Shown here: piece after piece, positions 60,086 to 64,000 of the stretch
Layout: each line of letters starts with the position of its first letter
Numbering within the stretch: position 1 is the first letter of the stretch
Origin: Paraburkholderia gardini
GTDB lineage: Bacteria; Pseudomonadota; Gammaproteobacteria; Burkholderiales; Burkholderiaceae
Assembly (NCBI RefSeq): GCF_907164575.1
Contig: NZ_CAJQYY010000015.1
Coordinates: 87,822 to 151,821, forward strand
Length of the DNA: 64,000 nucleotides
Reading direction: 5' to 3'
Made by a program: the position numbers and the translations under genes
The notes under the pieces: generated by a model
Database searches by the model: none
The model's input: the letters and a program-made list of their open reading frames with translations, nothing else
Told to the model about the DNA's origin: nothing

Positions 60086-60931
60086 ATGCTCAGTTACCGT
60101 CACGCCTTTCACGCAGGCAATCACGCCGATGTCCTGAAACACGCCATCGTTATTCAGTTGCTGCGCTATCTTGCCCAGAAGGACAAAGCCTATTGGTATA
60201 TCGATACGCATGCCGGCGCGGGGGTCTATTCGTTAAAGGAAGGCTACGCGACCAAAACGGGGGAATTCGAGAGCGGCATTGGCAAGCTGTGGGCGCGCAA
60301 CGACCTGCCCCCGATGCTGGCGGACTATGTCGACGAAGTCTCGGCGTTGAACGCCGACGGTGAGTTGCGCTATTACCCCGGTTCGCCCTATCTCGCCTGG
60401 CGGCTGATGCGTGAGCAGGACCGCATGCGCCTCTTCGAACTGCACACCACCGAGATCGACGTGCTGCGTCATAACTTTCGCGACGCCGGCCGGCGCGCGA
60501 TGCTGTATGCCGGCGATGGTTTCGATGGCATCAAGGCATTGCTGCCTCCGCCGCCGCGCCGCGCGCTCGTGCTGATCGATCCGTCCTATGAGGACAAACG
60601 CGACTACACGCGCACGCTCAAATGCGTCGAGGAAAGCCTGACCCGGTTTGCGACCGGCTCGTATGCCGTCTGGTATCCGCAGGTCACTCGTCTGGAATCA
60701 CAGCGTTTTCCCGACCAGTTGAAGCGTCTGCAAGACAAAAACTGGCTTCACGTCTCACTGACGGTCAGCAATCCGCCTGTGGATGGTTTTGGACTCTTCG
60801 GAAGCGGGATGTTCATCCTGAATCCGCCTTACACACTGCCGGCGATGTTGAAGCAGGCCCTACCGTGGCTCGTCGATGCGCTCGGGCAGGACAAGGCGGC
60901 GCAGTTCGCAATCGAATATCGCGGCGATTGA
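60086..60931 (+). CDS. rlmJ: 23S rRNA (adenine-2030-N6)-methyltransferase RlmJ
   Basis: 281 residues. Opens M-L-S-Y-R-H-A-F-H-A-G-N-H-A-D-V-L-K-H, the RlmJ start. The D-T-H-A-G-A-G SAM loop and the catalytic D-P-S-Y (here I-D-P-S-Y-E) motif are intact. Methylates A2030 in 23S rRNA. The frame is open upstream to 59945, but similarity begins at 60086. Confidence 0.95.
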   Translation: MLSYRHAFHAGNHADVLKHAIVIQLLRYLAQKDKAYWYIDTHAGAGVYSLKEGYATKTGEFESGIGKLWARNDLPPMLADYVDEVSALNADGELRYYPGSPYLAWRLMREQDRMRLFELHTTEIDVLRHNFRDAGRRAMLYAGDGFDGIKALLPPPPRRALVLIDPSYEDKRDYTRTLKCVEESLTRFATGSYAVWYPQVTRLESQRFPDQLKRLQDKNWLHVSLTVSNPPVDGFGLFGSGMFILNPPYTLPAMLKQALPWLVDALGQDKAAQFAIEYRGD

Positions 60932-61052
60932 GCCTCTAGCCGGGTACAAGGCCAGGGCGCACATGAGGCGAAGGCTTGAAGCCGCGAGCGCGCCCCACCA
61001 CGTATCCGAACTACGAGCAGACCTGCTCCGTCCGGAAGCGAAGCGTGCGGCC

Positions 61053-61403
61053 CTATTGTGGCAGCACCGGATGCGGTTGTGGCATCGGGCGGGGCTGCGG
61101 ACGGGGTTGTGGATGCGGATGGGCTGAACCGCCGCCGGTCTGCACATCGACATAAGGCGCGACGATGATCGGCATCGATGAATTCGTCGAGAGTTCGGCG
61201 GGTGTGGCCATCGGCTGCGCCTGCACGATCGGCGCGTGCGATAGTGGCGCGGTTTGCAGGACGGTCCCGCTATGGCCGTCGCTGATGCCGCGTTGAGTAT
61301 CCAGAACGAGCGGTTGACCGCCCGAAGCGGCGAAGGCCGCCGATGTCACCAGCGACACGGCAACACCCAGGAACACGAAACGAATCGATTGGCGCAGGAG
61401 CAT
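61053..61403 (-). CDS. Exported protein with Pro/His/Gln-rich C-terminus
   Basis: 116 residues with a signal peptide (about 1-26, ending A-F-A-A). The last 20 residues repeat P-x-P-x-P with His, Arg and Gln. The repeat could bind metal or peptidoglycan, but I recognise no family. 121 bp after rlmJ, on the other strand. Confidence 0.6.
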   Translation of the reverse strand: MLLRQSIRFVFLGVAVSLVTSAAFAASGGQPLVLDTQRGISDGHSGTVLQTAPLSHAPIVQAQPMATPAELSTNSSMPIIVAPYVDVQTGGGSAHPHPQPRPQPRPMPQPHPVLPQ

Positions 61404-61550
61404 GGTCGGTTCTGACTGGTTTTAGTTAGTGTCGGGATGCCCACGGACCCGTCGGCACGCGGCAGAAAAACGCCTTACCTTACCGTGAGCGCATCGTTCC
61501 GGCTAGTCGATCGTGACGACGGCGTACGCCTGCCCTGCTCCAGATGCGAC

Positions 61551-61574
61551 AAAGCCCCGACGATACAGGGCTTT
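61551..61574 (+). terminator. Orphan terminator-like hairpin
   Basis: AAAGCCC (61551-61557) pairs with GGGCTTT (61568-61574), then T4 CG. In rightward orientation no gene precedes it for 600 bp apart from a leftward one, so it may end a small RNA. Leftward it could loosely end the DUF3563 message. Confidence 0.55.
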
Positions 61575-61621
61575 TTTCGTACTACATCAGCCGCACGGAG
61601 CGGCTGCAACAGGCCAGACGC

Positions 61622-61768
61622 TTACAACGAGTAGCCGTTGGTTTCGAGCGAACGGATACGTTGCTCGAGCTGAACGATATCCGACGACGAAGCCAGGAAG
61701 GCTTCACGACGGTCGCGTTCCGCAGTTTCGAACCAGTTGCTTAGCGTTTCGACGATGTATGCAAACAT
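61622..61768 (-). CDS. DUF3563 small protein
   Basis: 48 residues (M-F-A-Y-I-V-E-T-L-S-N-W-F, then R-D-R-R-E-A-F-L-A, ending N-G-Y-S-L), which I recognise as DUF3563, a small amphipathic family of Burkholderia and relatives with no known role. GGAGAAACATC precedes the ATG. Its 5' region (61790-61850) has two short inverted repeats (CCCTG/CAGGG; CCCTT/AAGGG). Confidence 0.75.
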   Translation of the reverse strand: MFAYIVETLSNWFETAERDRREAFLASSSDIVQLEQRIRSLETNGYSL

Positions 61769-62038
61769 GATGTTTCTCCAAGGATCAGATTGAGTCCCTG
61801 GTGAAAGTTAACATCAGGGATTTCCCTTAAAAGGGTTAACCCGCATTATAGCCTTCTGGTGCAACCTTGCTAGTGAAATGGTCGAATACTGTGCATTCCG
61901 TTTTGGAATGGTGCACGCTTTTTCGATGATAATGAGAGGATTACCATCGCGCAGCCAGATATCTCCGCCATTTATGCGCCGACATTGTGCAAACTTCGAA
62001 AGTTGATAGCAACAGACCGTCAAACGGTTGTCGCAACC

Positions 62039-62464
62039 TTATTGCCCGGCATGACAATGCGCCGCTGATGTCGGCTCGGGGTCGGCCAGACGTTCGATGA
62101 TCGGGCAATCCGGGCGGTCGTCTCCGTGGCAGTGCGCGGCCAGATGCGCCAACGTATTGCGCATGTCGGTCAACTCTTCGATGCGCCGGTCGAGATCCGC
62201 GACGTGTTCGAGCGCGATCGACTTCACTTCGGCGCTCGCGCGCGAGCGGTCGTGCCACAGCGCCAGTAACCGGCGGATGTCCTCCACCAGAAATCCCAGC
62301 CGCCGTGCCTGGCGGATAAACCGCAGCGAATGCACTTCCCCCTCGCCGTACACGCGGTAACCAGCGGTCGTGCGTGCTTTTGCGCTCAGCAAACCCACGC
62401 TCTCGTAATAACGGATCATCTTCGCCGTGACGCCAGACGCCTTCGACGCTTCACCGATATTCAT
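62039..62464 (-). CDS. cueR: CueR-type MerR-family copper regulator
   Basis: 141 residues: a MerR helix-turn-helix (M-N-I-G-E-A-S-K-A-S-G-V-T), a dimerisation helix, and the metal loop with Cys112 and Cys120 at the same positions and spacing (C-x7-C) as E. coli CueR, typical of sensors of +1 metals. A second H-C-H-A-G-Q at the C-terminus could give extra binding. Start at 62464 with GGAGG. Divergent from copZ, whose promoter it should control. Confidence 0.92.
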   Translation of the reverse strand: MNIGEASKASGVTAKMIRYYESVGLLSAKARTTAGYRVYGEGEVHSLRFIRQARRLGFLVEDIRRLLALWHDRSRASAEVKSIALEHVADLDRRIEELTDMRNTLAHLAAHCHGDDRPDCPIIERLADPEPTSAAHCHAGQ

Positions 62465-62492
62465 ATGCACCTCCGAAAATCTGATTCGATGC

Positions 62493-62523
62493 TACACCTT
62501 CCTACCGTGGGAAGCTCTACCAT
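62493..62523 (+). promoter_or_regulatory. CueR-type promoter of copZ with 19-bp spacer
   Basis: -35 TACACC (62493-62498), 19-bp spacer, -10 TACCAT (62518-62523). The spacer dyad ACCTTCC-N7-GGAAGCT (62496-62516) is the standard MerR/CueR site. The over-long spacer is what lets these regulators activate by twisting the DNA. Confidence 0.85.
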
Positions 62524-62594
62524 CGAATACATGCTCACACGGCAGGCATAATTCAGATCGTTCAATTGCTGCATCGCCAAAAGGAAACAGATTC

Positions 62595-62807
62595 ATGTTG
62601 GAATTCAAGGTAGAAGGCATGAGCTGCCAGCATTGCGTTGCAGCCGTCACCCAGGCAATCCGCGAGCAGGACGCGTCGGCGCAGGTCAAGGTCGATCTGG
62701 CAGCCGGACAGGTATTGGTCGAGTCGAAGCAGCCGGCGGATGTGCTGCGGGCCGCGATCGACGAAGCCGGTTATACGGTCGTCGGCGCGCCGGTCAGCGG
62801 CGCCTGA
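62595..62807 (+). CDS. copZ: CopZ-like copper chaperone
   Basis: 70-residue HMA domain. M-S-C-Q-H-C gives Cys11 and Cys14 for Cu(I). In the cytosol it carries copper to exporters or the regulator. AAGGAAAC precedes the ATG. Downstream of the CueR promoter, and no copper ATPase is next to it; the following gene is an RmlD-like reductase. Confidence 0.9.
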   Translation: MLEFKVEGMSCQHCVAAVTQAIREQDASAQVKVDLAAGQVLVESKQPADVLRAAIDEAGYTVVGAPVSGA

Positions 62808-62817
62808 GAGGCAACGC

Positions 62818-63732
62818 ATGTTCAAGGTTGCCGTTGTCGGCGCATCCGGGTTGCTCGGCCGGGCGATTGCCGGAGAACTCGGTCAGCAGGCCAGCTGGCA
62901 GGTCGTTCCGACGGCCTTCCGGCGCGCGGACTCGCACATGACCGTGCTCGACGCCCGCGATCCGCAGGCCGTCGACGCGTTCATCGCGCGCGAAAAACCC
63001 GATGCGCTGGTCATCGCGGCCGCTGAGCGGCGGCCGGATATCTGCGAAAACGATCCTGCGCTCGCCCGCGCGCTGAATGTCGACGCGGTGCGCGCGCTCG
63101 CCTCGGCTGCCAGCCGGCATCGCACCTGGGTGCTTTCGATCTCCACCGATTACGTGTTCAACGGTAGCCGGCCGCCCTACCGGCACGACGATCCACCCAC
63201 GCCGCTCAACGCCTACGGGCGCAGCAAGCTGGACGGTGAGCGGGCGCTGCTCGAGACGGCGGAGCGCGGTTGCGTGTTGCGTCTGCCGTTGCTGTACGGG
63301 CCAATCGTCGACTGGCAGGAATCGGCGGTGACGAGCCTTGTGCCTGCCATCGCCGCGTCGGTGCGAGGCGCGGCTGGTGCAACGCCCGCGATCATGGATG
63401 CCTGGGCAATCCGCTATCCGACGTTCACGCCCGATGTCGCGGTTGTCATCCGGCAGATGCTGGAATGCCACATGCATGGCGAGACAGTGAACGGCATCGT
63501 CCAGTGGTCCGGCGATGAGCCGATGACGAAGTACGACATCGCGCGCCATCTGGCCGGCGCGTTGCGGCTCGACGCGCAATTCAAGCCCCAACATACGCCG
63601 ACCGACGCGACGCCGCGCCCGCATAACTGCCATCTGGACGCCGGCCGGCTCGAAGCGCTGGGCATCGGTCGCCGGACGCCGTTCGACGAAGCCATTCTTC
63701 AGGTGCTGACGATGTTCCCCTGGGTGGGTTGA
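62818..63732 (+). CDS. RmlD-like NAD(P)-dependent reductase/SDR
   Basis: 304 residues. Extended SDR with G-A-S-G-L-L-G (residues 8-14), S-T-D-Y-V-F-N-G, and Y-G-R-S-K as the active-site Y-x-x-x-K. Most like dTDP-4-dehydrorhamnose reductase and the MAT2B family, but no other sugar nucleotide genes are near, so the substrate is open. GAGAGG before ATG at 62818, 10 bp after copZ, so co-transcribed. Confidence 0.85.
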   Translation: MFKVAVVGASGLLGRAIAGELGQQASWQVVPTAFRRADSHMTVLDARDPQAVDAFIAREKPDALVIAAAERRPDICENDPALARALNVDAVRALASAASRHRTWVLSISTDYVFNGSRPPYRHDDPPTPLNAYGRSKLDGERALLETAERGCVLRLPLLYGPIVDWQESAVTSLVPAIAASVRGAAGATPAIMDAWAIRYPTFTPDVAVVIRQMLECHMHGETVNGIVQWSGDEPMTKYDIARHLAGALRLDAQFKPQHTPTDATPRPHNCHLDAGRLEALGIGRRTPFDEAILQVLTMFPWVG

Positions 63733-63792
63733 GGCACCCACAACCGCATGACGCCTGGCGCGTAACGACCGGTGGTGTAGCGGAGCGCCCCG

Positions 63793-64000
63793 TCAGTGAA
63801 AATTCCCGCTCACGGAAAGCAGATTGCCCAGCAGATGAGACATGTCCAGCAGCGTGTGCGCCACCAGATGGTGCGTCTGTCGCGGCGTTATCTGGGGCGG
63901 GAGGGTGAACTGAGAGAGGATGGCCCGCCCTGACGGGGCGGGGATTGCGGGCGGGTAAAAGCCATCGGGATCAGCCCTCGAGACAGGCGAATGGCGGTGT
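63793..64000 (-). CDS. Possible 3' end of a leftward gene, cut by window edge
   Basis: An open leftward frame runs from the window end to a TGA at 63793. The last 25 residues (H-L-V-A-H-T-L-L-D-M-S-H-L-L-G-N-L-L-S-V) look helix-forming and gene-like; the part before is proline-rich. No family recognised; could be chance. Confidence 0.3.
   Translation of the reverse strand, partial: HRHSPVSRADPDGFYPPAIPAPSGRAILSQFTLPPQITPRQTHHLVAHTLLDMSHLLGNLLSVSGNFH

Noticed and set aside
61814..62023. 69-codon leftward frame between the DUF3563 and cueR genes
   Set aside because: No ribosome binding site, no recognisable family, unlike composition of neighbouring genes.

Overview
The window looks like a piece of a Burkholderiaceae chromosome, most likely Paraburkholderia, Caballeronia or a close relative. 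The reasons are high G+C, dense short-spaced operons, and small families typical of that group (DUF3331, DUF3563, a HemP-like protein, an FtrABCD iron importer). I could not run a database search, so genus is an inference from recognised protein families. No phage, insertion sequence, CRISPR array or rRNA operon was seen. One tRNA, tRNA-Ser(GGA), lies at 23728-23817.

Layout. 1-7.7 kb is a mixed stress/redox segment: an MFS exporter, an azoreductase (azoR), a secreted cupin, DUF3331, an Rrf2 regulator, a decayed VIT/CCC1-type transporter, an RRM-like protein, a SulP transporter that has lost its middle, and PPK2 with a small membrane partner. 8.2-11.4 kb pairs an AspT-family antiporter with glutamate decarboxylase. 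11.9-22.9 kb is one leftward block, napEDABC-ccmABCDEFGHI, encoding periplasmic nitrate reductase together with the cytochrome c maturation machinery that its haem subunits need. 23.9-28.4 kb is an acetate module (acs, DUF4212 subunit, sodium/solute symporter). 29.2-35.2 kb holds fumarase, then an iron section: bacterioferritin, glutamate racemase, Bfd, TonB-ExbB-ExbD, with a Fur-type box before bfd.

35.2-40.3 kb has a divergent LysR/pirin pair, OsmC, a DUF1857 protein and a chemoreceptor. 40.5-47.7 kb is a catabolic cluster (ligI, dctA, porin, ligJ, ligK, a ModA-like protein without signal peptide, and a LysR regulator). It covers 2-pyrone-4,6-dicarboxylate to pyruvate and oxaloacetate but lacks ring-cleavage genes. 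47.9-52.4 kb returns to iron: hemP, a GlcG/HbpS-type protein and ftrABCD. 52.7-64 kb is mostly housekeeping: uvrB, an aromatic aminotransferase, a patatin/bdhA pair, an aldo/keto reductase, rlmJ, DUF3563, and a CueR-CopZ copper module followed by an RmlD-like reductase.

The most informative non-gene signals are: (i) a nearly identical promoter/operator unit in front of azoR and in front of the Rrf2 gene, which ties the two together; (ii) two microprotein genes with good ribosome binding sites (33061-33123 and 35264-35374) plus napE and a DUF3563 gene, all under 60 codons; (iii) a textbook 19-bp-spacer MerR promoter; (iv) three Fur-like sites. No fully new system could be demonstrated. The best candidates for new biology are the Rrf2 regulator with an unusual cysteine spacing, the cytosolic ModA-like protein coupled to ligK, and the 20-residue membrane peptide before tonB.
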